This document shows, one piece after another, positions 34,214-42,831 of a stretch of 56,754 bases of DNA; the first letter of the stretch is position 1; each line of letters opens with the position of its first letter. The notes under the pieces are model-generated. The model ran no database searches, was not told the origin of the DNA, and was given only the letters and a program-made list of their open reading frames with translations. The DNA is taken from positions 1 through 56,754 of the forward strand of contig CAJUSH010000017.1 in the NCBI GenBank assembly GCA_910589045.1. The letters run 5' to 3'. This DNA comes from an uncultured Eubacterium sp. (GTDB lineage Bacteria; Bacillota_A; Clostridia; Lachnospirales; Lachnospiraceae). Both the position numbers and the translations under genes were made by a program.

Positions 34214-35320
34214 TCAGAATCCGAAATCGTCTACGTTATCCATAGTAATCGCAATCTGGCCCTCGCCGACAACGATCTTATCCTGAACATCAACCGCGGT
34301 ATAGCCCTCTACACCCAGATCCGCACCGGATTCAATCGTCTCACCGTTGAACAGCTTCACTGCCAGATTACACATTGCCTGTGCGGTGATACCCGCATCC
34401 CAGAGTGCAACGGAGCCTAACGTTCCGTCTGCCAGATAATCCTTTACCTCAAGGGGCATTGCAACGGAAATCGCAAACATTTCCCCGGTCAGTCCAAGCT
34501 CCTGAATCGCACGCGCAGCGCCGGGTGCATCGAAGGAACCGGTCCCTAAGATTCCCTTTAAGTCGGGATATTTCTGCTTTAACTCCTTAGTGAGCTCGTA
34601 AGCCTTCTCAGCGTCCGAATCGTCGGCAACGCGGGCATCGGGTACAAGCTCCATGTTCGGATATGCTTCCTCTGCGCGTGCAACCGCCGCGTCCGCCCAG
34701 TTGTTCTGTGACTCCATCGTCATGGAACCAACCATTGTGATATACTGGCCTTCCTCGCCCATCTGAACCGCCAGCTGATCCATCAGGAATGCGCCCAAGC
34801 CGGCCTCGTCAAACGCTTCCACGTCATACGTCACATTTTCCATACCGGAGGCCTCGGTGGCAATTACGATAATGCCTTTATCCATTGCTTCCTTGCAGAT
34901 AGCCTCACATGCGTCCGGATCATCCGGAGAGAATAAGAGCACGTCGATGCCCTGATTTACTAAATCGGTCATAATCTGTACCTGAGCCGCAGCATCCGTA
35001 TCCGTAGGCCCCTTATAGATGACCTCGATACCGGTATCCGCCGCCCACTCCTCAACGCTTGCCTGTACATGATCCCACCATGCCTGGCCTACAACCTTCG
35101 GCACGAATGCGATCGTCGGAGTGTCACCGCCCGCCGGAGTATCCGCCGCATCGCCTGCGGAATCTCCCGCGTTGTCTGCGGAATCGTCCGCGTCGTCCTT
35201 CTGATCATCTGCCGCATCATTTGCGGGAGCGTTCGCATCATCGCTGCCTCCGCCGCATCCTGCCAACATGGTAGCCGTCATCGCTGCGACAAGTAAACTT
35301 GCCAGAATTCTCTTTTTCAT
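34214..35320 (-). CDS. Sugar-binding lipoprotein (RhaS/LsrB-like)
   Basis: A 368-residue lipoprotein. MKKRILASLLVAAMTATMLAGC sets the acceptor Cys22; a D/A/N-rich linker of about 45 residues follows. The mature part is a type-I binding fold: IAFVPKVVGQAWWDHVQASVEEWAADTG, EVIYKGPTDTDAAAQVQIMTDLV, VLLFSPDDPDACEAICKEAMDKG and GILGTGSFDAPGAARAIQEL resemble RhaS and LsrB. Ligand: an unusual, perhaps deoxy- or methylated, sugar or AI-2-like compound; the RhaM-like gene points to rhamnose-like. It is first in the importer operon. The start at 35320 is used because a signal peptide begins there. Confidence 0.88.
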   Translation of the reverse strand: MKKRILASLLVAAMTATMLAGCGGGSDDANAPANDAADDQKDDADDSADNAGDSAGDAADTPAGGDTPTIAFVPKVVGQAWWDHVQASVEEWAADTGIEVIYKGPTDTDAAAQVQIMTDLVNQGIDVLLFSPDDPDACEAICKEAMDKGIIVIATEASGMENVTYDVEAFDEAGLGAFLMDQLAVQMGEEGQYITMVGSMTMESQNNWADAAVARAEEAYPNMELVPDARVADDSDAEKAYELTKELKQKYPDLKGILGTGSFDAPGAARAIQELGLTGEMFAISVAMPLEVKDYLADGTLGSVALWDAGITAQAMCNLAVKLFNGETIESGADLGVEGYTAVDVQDKIVVGEGQIAITMDNVDDFGF

Positions 35321-35347
35321 TCCTTTTCCCTCCTGATATGTATAGTG

Positions 35348-35376
35348 TAAAAATAGATCTGAACCGAGGATGTCAA
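35348..35376 (-). promoter_or_regulatory. Tentative promoter of the sugar importer operon
   Basis: On the minus strand TTGACA (35376-35371) is a perfect -35, but the downstream -10 is not clean: TATTTT at 15 bases or a T-rich stretch at 17. It is about 50 bp before the binding-protein gene. The operator-like copy at 35485-35498 lies 109 bases further upstream. Confidence 0.4.
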
Positions 35377-35484
35377 CCGCCTGCAAAATTGTGTTTGCTC
35401 TGCCAAAACTGTTGAACTTCTCTAATTCATATTTCAATGATAGCGTAGTTCAGACAACATTTTCAACAAAAAAATTTAACGCAA

Positions 35485-35498
35485 TTGAATCGTTTAAC
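35485..35498. promoter_or_regulatory. LacI-type operator candidate (copy 2)
   Basis: TTGAATCGTTTAAC matches the site at 28099-28112 at 12 of 14 positions, including AATCGTTTAAC. It lies about 165 bases upstream of the importer's first start codon. The shared sequence points to one regulator controlling both loci. Confidence 0.45.
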
Positions 35499-35682
35499 CA
35501 TAATTATGAACATTTTTTATCCATCCTGCGCCTGCTTAAATTATCATTATGCACAAAAGGAGGCCGGGCACCAAACATATATTCGCATATGAGGGGAAAA
35601 CAGATTTTCAGATGTACTCGAATTTGACAAACAAAAAAAATACCGTCAACCTGCTCTACAGCAAATCAACGATACTTTTGCG

Positions 35683-35755
35683 AGCGATAGACGGGGCTCG
35701 AACCCGCGGTCTCGACCTTGGCAAGGTCGCGCGTTACCAACTACGCCACTATCGC
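35683..35755 (-). tRNA. tRNA-Gly (anticodon GCC)
   Basis: On the minus strand the 73-base gene starts GCGATAG and ends CTATCGC plus a T discriminator, giving a seven-pair acceptor stem. The anticodon arm CGACC-TTGCCAA-GGTCG gives anticodon GCC; the T arm is GCGGG-TTCGAGC-CCCGT. CCA is not encoded. It stands alone with its own promoter. Confidence 0.95.
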
Positions 35756-35815
35756 ATATCCATATTTACTTGTTTGTTTCTGTCGTTTTGTGCCGTGTTC
35801 CTTAGCACATTTAGT

Positions 35816-35844
35816 ACTATACATCATACCCATATAAAAGTCAA
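35816..35844 (-). promoter_or_regulatory. Promoter of tRNA-Gly
   Basis: On the minus strand TTGACT (35844-35839), 17 bases, TATAGT (35821-35816); transcription would start roughly 50 bases before the tRNA. Confidence 0.65.
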
Positions 35845-35923
35845 GCACTTTTTTAAAATTTTTTTAATATTTTTTATTCTTTTTTCATATACTGAACTAA
35901 ACAGGCATGGGAGGAGCAATCAA

Positions 35924-36361
35924 GTGAGTCGTCAAACAAAAATTCTTGTACTTCATATGAAGGAGCTGGTATACACTGCCATCTTTCTTGTGCTGGGTGT
36001 CATCCTGGTTATTTTGCTTGTCACAATGTTCGGCACGGACAAAAAGGAAGCGCCAGCCACAGGCCCTGCTGCTTACATAGCCGGTGTCTACACCTCTTCC
36101 ATCGATTTTCAGAACCGCAGTGTGGATGTGCAGGTCATCGTGGATGAAAACCGGATCAAGGACATATCCCTGGTCCATCTGGAGGATACCGTCTCCGTCA
36201 TGTATCCGCTGATGGAGCCGACCATCGAACAGCTGCGGGATCAGATCCTGGATCAGCAGTCCCTGGACGGCATCAGCTACGAGGCAGAAAACCAGTACAC
36301 CTCCGCGGTGCTTCTGCGCGCCATCGGGCAGGCACTGGCAAAAGCGGCCCCGTCAGAATAA
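35924..36361 (+). CDS. Single-pass membrane protein of unknown function, FMN-binding-domain-like
   Basis: A 145-residue protein starting at GTG 35924 after GGGAGGAG. Residues about 12-34 form one membrane helix (ELVYTAIFLVLGVILVILLV). The outside part has IAGVYTSSIDFQNRSVDVQVIVDENRIKDISLVHL and NQYTSAVLLRAIGQAL, faintly like FMN-binding domains, whose typical pattern is YxxG...V.V.V..gkI..i. No cofactor site is evident. It is transcribed alone with its own terminator. I cannot name its function. Confidence 0.65.
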   Translation: MSRQTKILVLHMKELVYTAIFLVLGVILVILLVTMFGTDKKEAPATGPAAYIAGVYTSSIDFQNRSVDVQVIVDENRIKDISLVHLEDTVSVMYPLMEPTIEQLRDQILDQQSLDGISYEAENQYTSAVLLRAIGQALAKAAPSE

Positions 36362-36382
36362 CTGACAGGGCTGCGCTTTTTT
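36341..36382 (+). terminator. Intrinsic terminator overlapping the stop codon of the gene at 35924
   Basis: AAAGCGGCCCCGTCAG (36341-36356) pairs with CTGACAGGGCTGCGCTTT (from 36362), with one bulge/mismatch, and a T-run follows. The TAA stop lies in the loop. Confidence 0.75.
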
Positions 36383-36478
36383 CTCGTCGTACCGAAAATT
36401 CTCCGGATTTCCGACACGGCAAAGCAATGACCGCACTGCGGAGGAAAAGCATGGCGCTGAAGCGCCCCGCCGCAGATT

Positions 36479-36504
36479 AAGAATCCTGCAGGCAGGATTC
36501 TTTT
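36479..36504. terminator. Hairpin between convergent genes, probable terminator of the chemoreceptor message
   Basis: AAGAATCCTGC and GCAGGATTCTT form an 11-bp perfect inverted repeat with a TTTT run on the plus side and a few U residues on the minus side. It lies 93 bp downstream of the chemoreceptor stop codon. Confidence 0.45.
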
Positions 36505-36596
36505 GTGCTTTCATCTGCAGCTGTTTGGGGCCGGACTGAGAGATCTGCAAAGCATACCTTCTGCTGTATGACGCGCATGGCTCCGGCTCCGGACAG

Positions 36597-38339
36597 CTAT
36601 AAGTTCACGAAAATCTCGGTCTCCTTTTTCAGTGAGCCGGCGATCTTCTGATTCTCGTCCATTCTGCCGAAAACCCCGTCGATCTCCGCCGCCAGCGTCT
36701 GCATACTGCTGGCTGTGCCGTTCACGCCGTCCACGCCCTCATCGATGGCCCGGGTAATGGAATCGATGGACGCCGCGATCTCGTTGACATTTTCGCCCAG
36801 ACGGTCGGTTTTCCCCACAAAGTTTTGCATCTCCTGCTCAATAAAGGACGCATTCTTACGATACGCTGCGCCTGCGCTCACAAAGGAGCTGTAATCGGGA
36901 AGAATCGACTCGTTCATGTAATTTACTAGGTCGGTCGATTGATCCGCCAAATTGCCCACGGCTGCCGTCACCGAGGCGTTGATCTCCTGGATGCGGTTCG
37001 CGGCCTCCTGGCTCTGCTTGGCAAGCTGGCTGATCTCCGTCGCCACGACTGCAAAGCCCTTGCCGGCCTCGCCGGCCCTTGCCGCCTCGATGGACGCGTT
37101 CAGGGACAGCAGGTTCGTCTGTCTGGCAATGCTTAAAATGTCGTCCGTCAGGCTGTTGACCTTCGTCACACTCTCGCTCTCCTTAATTGCCTGACCAAGC
37201 ACCTCCAAAATCTCGTTGACCTTTTGTCCGGTCTGCTCCATGTTCGTGCGGGCCGTATTTTCCAGCTCGTCCGCATGCGCCTTCATCCGCTTGGAGTGTC
37301 CGCTGATCTCGGCGGTACTCCTTGCCATGTCCTCCACCTCTTCCTGCACGGACGCGGCGCTCTCGTTGATCAGCCCCACATTTCTGCTCACCTCCGTCAT
37401 CGTCGCCGCGAGCTCCTCCGTCACCGCAGTCAGCTCCGTCATGCTGCCGTTTGATTTTTCCAGGCTCTCGCTCACCTCCCCGGCAATGCCGTTCATCTGG
37501 CGGGAGCTGCTCGTCACCATGCGCAGGATATTTTGCAGTCGTTCAATAAAGGCGTTAATCCCGTTTCCGAGGGAACCGATCTCATCCTCCCCGTAAAGCG
37601 CGATGCGCTTCGTCAGATCACCCTCCCTGCGGTCGATGCCCGACATGATATCCTCCAGGGATTTCTCCGTTTTTGCAAGCGAAGAGAGCACCTTGCGCAG
37701 AATGGCAAAGAAGGCTGCCGCCACCATGCACAGGCCGATCACATCAATGACCAGATTCGTGATAAACGCACTTCGGTAAACCTCCGAGAGCACTCCCCGC
37801 GCCTTGTCGGACGACTGCTTCGCGTGCTCCACCATGCGCTCCACACTGCCGCTGATCGTATCCATCTGCTCCTTTAACTGCGTATTTGCAATGGCAAAGG
37901 CCGCCTCGTTCTGCGTGTTCGCGCTGAGCGCCATCATGCAGGCGACGGAATCCCTCGCGCTGCTGTAATTGTTTAAAATCTCCTCGTATGCCGCACGGTC
38001 ATCGTCGGTTATGTACGGCTGATATGCCGAAAGCTCCTCCTCCAGCTCCTGCTCAAGCTTTCGCACCGACTCAACGATGGAGATCATCGTATCCGAATCG
38101 ATGGCAACAATATGTGAAAGCGCCAGCTTATGCATATCCTTCATGTCGCTCTGGATATCGGCGAGACGGCTGATCCCCTCCAGATACGTATCTGCGATGG
38201 TACTCGCCTCTCTGTTTACATTGCGCAGGCTGAACACGGAAACAAGTCCCAGCAACAGGATCATGATCCCCAGCGCTGCCACGGGAATGAACAGCCAGCC
38301 CTTGATGCTTGTCTTTTTCTGTTGTTTATTCTGCTTCAT
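36597..38339 (-). CDS. Methyl-accepting chemotaxis protein
   Basis: A 580-residue membrane receptor. A first membrane helix at about 14-36, an outside four-helix-bundle sensor, a second helix at about 190-215, then HAMP and a long signalling coiled coil. The hairpin motif SLNASIEAARAGEAGKGFAVVATEI (about 405-430) is the CheA/CheW contact. It lies 12 bp downstream of a solute-binding lipoprotein gene on the same strand, so this binding protein could be its ligand presenter. No C-terminal CheR-binding pentapeptide is present. Confidence 0.93.
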   Translation of the reverse strand: MKQNKQQKKTSIKGWLFIPVAALGIMILLLGLVSVFSLRNVNREASTIADTYLEGISRLADIQSDMKDMHKLALSHIVAIDSDTMISIVESVRKLEQELEEELSAYQPYITDDDRAAYEEILNNYSSARDSVACMMALSANTQNEAAFAIANTQLKEQMDTISGSVERMVEHAKQSSDKARGVLSEVYRSAFITNLVIDVIGLCMVAAAFFAILRKVLSSLAKTEKSLEDIMSGIDRREGDLTKRIALYGEDEIGSLGNGINAFIERLQNILRMVTSSSRQMNGIAGEVSESLEKSNGSMTELTAVTEELAATMTEVSRNVGLINESAASVQEEVEDMARSTAEISGHSKRMKAHADELENTARTNMEQTGQKVNEILEVLGQAIKESESVTKVNSLTDDILSIARQTNLLSLNASIEAARAGEAGKGFAVVATEISQLAKQSQEAANRIQEINASVTAAVGNLADQSTDLVNYMNESILPDYSSFVSAGAAYRKNASFIEQEMQNFVGKTDRLGENVNEIAASIDSITRAIDEGVDGVNGTASSMQTLAAEIDGVFGRMDENQKIAGSLKKETEIFVNL

Positions 38340-38351
38340 ATCGTCCCTCCA

Positions 38352-39638
38352 CTATTGCACGGTCGAGCTTGTGATGCCCGCCACAATCTCATCGAGCAGC
38401 TCCTGCAAATCCAGCTTTTCGGGATTTCCCGCCGCCAGCGTATTGCCAAGCAGGGTCGCAGGCTCCCAGAAATTATAGCCAAGGCGCTGGGGCTCGGAAA
38501 ATTCCGACTGTGCAAGCATCGCCTGGACAGCCACCGCCTCCTGAATCTCGGGGGAGTTCGCCGCATTGATGTTGGAAGGGCCCTGTCCGCGCATCGCAAA
38601 GCGAATCTCCTGGTTTTCCTCATTCGCAATGTAATCCGCAAATTTGTGCGCCCACTCCGAATGCTTGGAATAGGGATTGACGGCCATCAGCTTGTAGCCG
38701 AAATAGCACGACATCTGTACCTTCTGTCCGTTTACCGTGTAGCAGGGCAGCTTTGCCGCACCGTAGTTATCGCCCCACTGCTCCCTGATCGCAGTCTCGT
38801 CCCACACGCCGCTTACGCAGGCAATGATCTTGCCGCTCTCAATGCCGCTCAGCCAGTCGTCGGTTGACACGAAGCTCTTATATTTTGCGATATCCAAAAG
38901 CGCCTGTGCCACATCCACACCTTTGATCGCATTTTCGGTGCTGTTCCAGTCGCAGAAATTCGTCACGCCGTCGCTGTTTGCCCCGACGCTCAGCCCGGTC
39001 TGTCCGAAAAACGAGTACAAATACCAGCCCGACGACCAGTCCATGGCAAACTGCTTGCCGTTGTCCGCCGCGATTTTAAGCATCCGGTTCAAATCCGTAA
39101 TATCGCTCTCCGAAAAATATGCCTTGTTATAGTACAGAAAATAGCCGTTGTCCGCCGTGACGGGATACCCGTAAATGTCATCCCCGACCGTCACGGATTC
39201 CACCGCAGCTTCCATATTATTTGCGCGGATCTCGTCGGGATTCAAAACTGCCGCGGCGGCACCTCCCGCCACCAGCGCCCGTATATCCCCGTCAACGGTC
39301 GTATAAACATCCGGCGCATTCAAAATATCTCCCAGCACATTCGGGCGGCACTGCCCCTCCACCATCGGCTCCCAGTCGATGGTAATGTCCGCCTCCCCGG
39401 CATGCTCCGCGATAAAGCGATTTGCAATATCCGCAATCAGCTCCTCATCCTCCTCGCCTGCCCAGACACGCAGATGCACCGCGCCGCTGTCCGCGCCCGG
39501 CGTTCCTCCCGCGTCCGTCTCCTGCTGCCCCGCCGCGTCATCCTCTGCATCCGTCCCACCGCTGCTTTTTCCGCAGCCCGTCAGCATGCCCGCAAGCAGC
39601 AGTGCAAGGCATACCCCGCAAACATATTTTTTCTTCAT
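38352..39638 (-). CDS. Extracellular solute-binding lipoprotein (family 1)
   Basis: A 428-residue lipoprotein: MKKKYVCGVCLALLLAGMLTGC (acceptor Cys22), then an acidic Gly-rich linker. The mature protein has the family-1 oligosaccharide-binding layout: VHLRVWAGEEDEELIADIANRFIAEHAG, YGYPVTADNGYFLYYNKAYF, GKQFAMDWSSGWYLYSFFGQTG and LAVNPYSKHSEWAHKFADYIANEENQ-like region. No permeases flank it, but the chemoreceptor is next to it and a GH5 enzyme is upstream. Its ligand is likely a polysaccharide fragment. Confidence 0.9.
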   Translation of the reverse strand: MKKKYVCGVCLALLLAGMLTGCGKSSGGTDAEDDAAGQQETDAGGTPGADSGAVHLRVWAGEEDEELIADIANRFIAEHAGEADITIDWEPMVEGQCRPNVLGDILNAPDVYTTVDGDIRALVAGGAAAAVLNPDEIRANNMEAAVESVTVGDDIYGYPVTADNGYFLYYNKAYFSESDITDLNRMLKIAADNGKQFAMDWSSGWYLYSFFGQTGLSVGANSDGVTNFCDWNSTENAIKGVDVAQALLDIAKYKSFVSTDDWLSGIESGKIIACVSGVWDETAIREQWGDNYGAAKLPCYTVNGQKVQMSCYFGYKLMAVNPYSKHSEWAHKFADYIANEENQEIRFAMRGQGPSNINAANSPEIQEAVAVQAMLAQSEFSEPQRLGYNFWEPATLLGNTLAAGNPEKLDLQELLDEIVAGITSSTVQ

Positions 39639-39673
39639 TGTATCTCCCCTCTCTCATCCGGCATTCTTTGCTT

Positions 39674-41479
39674 CTATTTCCATTCAAGCTTTACAACCGC
39701 AAGCACCTGATTTCCTTTGACGATAAAGCCGACATTGTCCACGCTCCCGCCTGCGGCAATGCTGCGGTTGTAGTCCTCCGGCGTGATCGTAAGTGTTTTC
39801 TGGTTCACCTCAAAATGTCCGCACCAGCCGGACTCCAGCTCAATCCGGTCAGAAAAGGTGAGCACCAGACTCCAGCCCTGCAGCTCTTTTGTCCCGGTAT
39901 TTGCAATGCGCAGCGCATACTGCTTATAATACGGCTTCTCACCCCAGCCGTTTGACGTGCTTACGCAAACCTCCGCACCCGAAAAAGAGGACTCCAGCTC
40001 GACGCCCGTCTGCCCCGGGCCGGTGCCTTCGTCTCCATTCGTACCTCCGCTGCCGCCCGTGCCGTCCGCGCTTCCGCTTCCGCCTGCATTTCCGCCATTG
40101 CCTGCACTTCCGTCGCCGCCCGTGCCGCCCGCACTTCCGTTGCCCGTACTTCCCACGGTCGACAGCGAGCTCTGCATCATCTTCACAAACCATTTTCCCG
40201 CATCGGAGAGATCCGACAGCTTCCAGCCGGAGGTTTTCGTGCAGTCCGCCTTGAGCATCGCGGACGTTTCCGATTTATTCGACAGATTCCACATACAGCT
40301 GCTGATCTTATAGGTATTTAACAGCTTCATCCACTTCCCGGCTTCGCTCCTGTTGATGGCACCGGAGCCGGAGGCATCACAGATGCCGTACTCCGTCACA
40401 AAAATCGGCAGTCCCGCCTTTGCCGCCGCCTCCACCTTTGCACGATAGCTGTCCCTGTGCGTATCCGCATAAAAATGAAAGGCATACATGATATTTTTGT
40501 ATCCCGTGATGGGAGAAGCCGCGGCCCGGTCAACGTCCTGGCTCCAGGTGGGCGTTCCCACAATAATAATGCCGTCCTTATCATACGTCCGAATCGTCTT
40601 TAGAATCTGCTTTGCATAGGATTTGATCTGTGACCAGCCCGTGCCGCCGTTCGGCTCGTTGCAGATCTCATAGATCACGTTGTCATAATCCTGATACCGC
40701 TTTGCCATCGTTTTGAAAAACGCCTTTGCCTGGCTCTGGTACGTCCGTGGATTGCTGTCGCTTAATATATGCCAGTCAATGATCACATAAAGCCCCAGCT
40801 TCTTTGCCGCGTCCACCGCGTCGTAAATTTGCTCTTTGAGCGCCGTCCGATTCGCCGCATCCCCGGTGCAGTAGCCGTTATACTCCGCCGTATACATGGC
40901 AAGCCGCACAACCTCCACGCCCCACTCGTCACGCATCGTGCGGAAGGCCTTCTCATTCAAATACTGCGGATACCACGACATGCCGTGGGAGCTGACGCCC
41001 CTGAGCTGAACCGCGCTGCCCTTCTGGTCCACCAGCCCGGCCCCCTTCACGGAAAGCTTTCCGTATTTTGCCACCGCCGTCGGAATCTTCGTTTTTACCG
41101 CAGCAGTTTTGGCACTGTAGCTGTTTTTCGTTCCCTTTTGAAACGCGCGAATCTTATAGTAATAGGTCTGGTTCGGCACCCTTCCGTAATCACGCCACGT
41201 ATGCTCCGCTTCTCCGTAAAGCGTCTTTACCTTCTGATAGCCGCTGCTTTTGCTCATAGAGCGGTAAATCTGATAGCCGTCCGCACCGCTCACCGGCTGC
41301 CACGCAAGCTTCACGCTGCTTGGGGTTTTCTCCGCCACGCGAAGCTTCTGCGGCGCCGCCACCCTTACGGCCGCCTGTGTGTGCGTTCCTGACTGCAAAA
41401 ACAGTCCCCCGCACAGCACAAGCATCACTGCCAGGACCAAAAGCAATGCCCGCCGTCTGTTCTTTCCATTTCTATCCAT
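39674..41479 (-). CDS. Secreted GH5 glucanase with FN3 and CBM2-like domains
   Basis: A 601-residue exported enzyme. Residues 1-35 are a signal or membrane anchor. A fibronectin type III domain follows (APQKLRVAEKTPSSVKLAWQPV...), then a GH5 catalytic barrel with LKGVSSHGMSW-like start, VIIDWHILSD and IYEICNEPNGG (acid/base Glu) and IFVTEYGICDASG (nucleophile Glu). A Gly/Ser/Asn-rich linker and a CBM2-like cellulose-binding domain with surface Trp residues (NGWGEKPYY, GWSLVLTF, SGWCGHF) end it. It should hydrolyse beta-glucan such as cellulose. The start at 41479 is used for the signal peptide. Confidence 0.92.
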   Translation of the reverse strand: MDRNGKNRRRALLLVLAVMLVLCGGLFLQSGTHTQAAVRVAAPQKLRVAEKTPSSVKLAWQPVSGADGYQIYRSMSKSSGYQKVKTLYGEAEHTWRDYGRVPNQTYYYKIRAFQKGTKNSYSAKTAAVKTKIPTAVAKYGKLSVKGAGLVDQKGSAVQLRGVSSHGMSWYPQYLNEKAFRTMRDEWGVEVVRLAMYTAEYNGYCTGDAANRTALKEQIYDAVDAAKKLGLYVIIDWHILSDSNPRTYQSQAKAFFKTMAKRYQDYDNVIYEICNEPNGGTGWSQIKSYAKQILKTIRTYDKDGIIIVGTPTWSQDVDRAAASPITGYKNIMYAFHFYADTHRDSYRAKVEAAAKAGLPIFVTEYGICDASGSGAINRSEAGKWMKLLNTYKISSCMWNLSNKSETSAMLKADCTKTSGWKLSDLSDAGKWFVKMMQSSLSTVGSTGNGSAGGTGGDGSAGNGGNAGGSGSADGTGGSGGTNGDEGTGPGQTGVELESSFSGAEVCVSTSNGWGEKPYYKQYALRIANTGTKELQGWSLVLTFSDRIELESGWCGHFEVNQKTLTITPEDYNRSIAAGGSVDNVGFIVKGNQVLAVVKLEWK

Positions 41480-41574
41480 ATTCCTCACTTCAATCTTTCT
41501 GATCCAAATGAACGCTCCCTGCATCGCCCGCACCTCCGTTGCTGTTCCCTTCGCGACCAGCAGCGGGCAGCACA

Positions 41575-42831
41575 CTAACGGATCTGCCCGTCTCCCTGAA
41601 TCATATATTTGTAGCTGCACAGCTCCTCAAGCCCCATCGGCCCCCTGGCATGAAGCTTCTGCGTCGAGATGCCCATCTCACAGCCCAACCCGAACTCACC
41701 GCCGTCGGTAAAGCGCGTAGAGGCGTTGACATAGACCGCAGCCGAATCCACCGCAGCCGTGAAACGCGCCGCGTGCCCGGCATCTTCCGTCAAAATTGCC
41801 TCGCTGTGCCCGGTTCCGTGCGCGCCGATATGCGCAATGGCCTCATCCACATCCGCTACGACCTTCACCGCCAGAATATAATCCAGAAATTCCGTATCAA
41901 AATCGTTCTCCCCCGCAGGGGTTCCCTCAATGATCGCCGCGGCAGCCGGGTCGAGCCGGAGCTGGGCCGCCTGCCTTCCCTCTGCCAGCGGCGCATCTAC
42001 CAGACGCTCCTTGAGCATCGGCAGAAACACAGGCGCCGCTTCCCTTGCCACCAGACAGACCTCCGCCGCATTGCAGACACTGGGACGGCTCATCTTGGCA
42101 TTCTCCACAATATCCACCGCCTGCTCCAGATTCGCGGACGCGTCCACGAAAATATGGCAGATGCCGGTTCCGGTCTGGATGCAGGGCACCCTTGCCTGCT
42201 CCACACACGCGCTGATGAGACCCGCCCCGCCCCGGGGGATGAGCAGATCCACATAGCCCACGGCCTGCATCAGCTCCCGCGCGCTCGCGCGCGTCGTATC
42301 CTCGATCAGGCTCACCGCATCCATCGGGAGGTGCTTTGCAGCCAGCCCCTGCTTTAAGGCATGGACGATCGCCGCACAGGAGCGCCATGCCTCCCTGCCG
42401 CAGCGCAGAACGCAGGCATTGCCGCTCTTTACCGCCAAGGCCGCCGCATCCGCCGTCACGTTCGGGCGGCTCTCGTAGATGATCGCCACCACGCCCAGCG
42501 GACATGCCCGCCTCTCGATCAAAAGCCCGTTTGGCCTGCTGTGGCTCTTTAGCACCCTGCCCACCGGGTCCGGCAGTGCCGCCACCTGGCGGATCCCCTC
42601 CGCCATGTCCGCGATGCGCTCCCCCGTCAGCCGCAGGCGATCCGTCATGACCTCTGAGATCGTCCCCTTCGCCGCCGCTACATCCGCCTCGTTTGCGGTC
42701 AAAATCGCATTCGTCTCCGATTCCAGCCAGTCCGCCATCGCGTGCAGCGCCGCGTTCTTCTTCTCCGTGTCCGCCTGCGCCATCTCGGCTTTTGCTCCCC
42801 TTGCCGCCTCTAAAATTTCCTGTGTCGTCAT
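41575..42831 (-). CDS. proA: Gamma-glutamyl phosphate reductase
   Basis: The 418-residue enzyme reduces gamma-glutamyl phosphate to glutamate semialdehyde in proline synthesis. Motifs are VIYESRPNVTADAAALAVKSGNACVLRCG, MSRPSVCNAAEVCLV (catalytic Cys) and STRFTDGGEFGLGCEMGISTQKLHARGPMGL. The start overlaps the proB stop by four bases, so translation is coupled. An inverted repeat (CCGTTGCTG / CAGCAGCGG, about 41533-41565) lies in the 95-bp spacer to the GH5 gene. Confidence 0.97.
   Translation of the reverse strand: MTTQEILEAARGAKAEMAQADTEKKNAALHAMADWLESETNAILTANEADVAAAKGTISEVMTDRLRLTGERIADMAEGIRQVAALPDPVGRVLKSHSRPNGLLIERRACPLGVVAIIYESRPNVTADAAALAVKSGNACVLRCGREAWRSCAAIVHALKQGLAAKHLPMDAVSLIEDTTRASARELMQAVGYVDLLIPRGGAGLISACVEQARVPCIQTGTGICHIFVDASANLEQAVDIVENAKMSRPSVCNAAEVCLVAREAAPVFLPMLKERLVDAPLAEGRQAAQLRLDPAAAAIIEGTPAGENDFDTEFLDYILAVKVVADVDEAIAHIGAHGTGHSEAILTEDAGHAARFTAAVDSAAVYVNASTRFTDGGEFGLGCEMGISTQKLHARGPMGLEELCSYKYMIQGDGQIR

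Noticed and set aside
35549..35923. Upstream open frame of the membrane protein at 35924
   Set aside because: It crosses a tRNA gene on the other strand and has no ribosome site; the GTG at 35924 has GGGAGGAG.
36440..36480. Nine-codon ORF after GGAGG, followed by a hairpin, like a leader peptide
   Set aside because: There is no downstream gene on that strand to be controlled and the codons show no regulatory pattern.
40010..40150. Plus-strand Pro-rich ORF over the GH5 linker
   Set aside because: It is the antisense of the Gly/Ser-rich linker; no start or ribosome site supports it.
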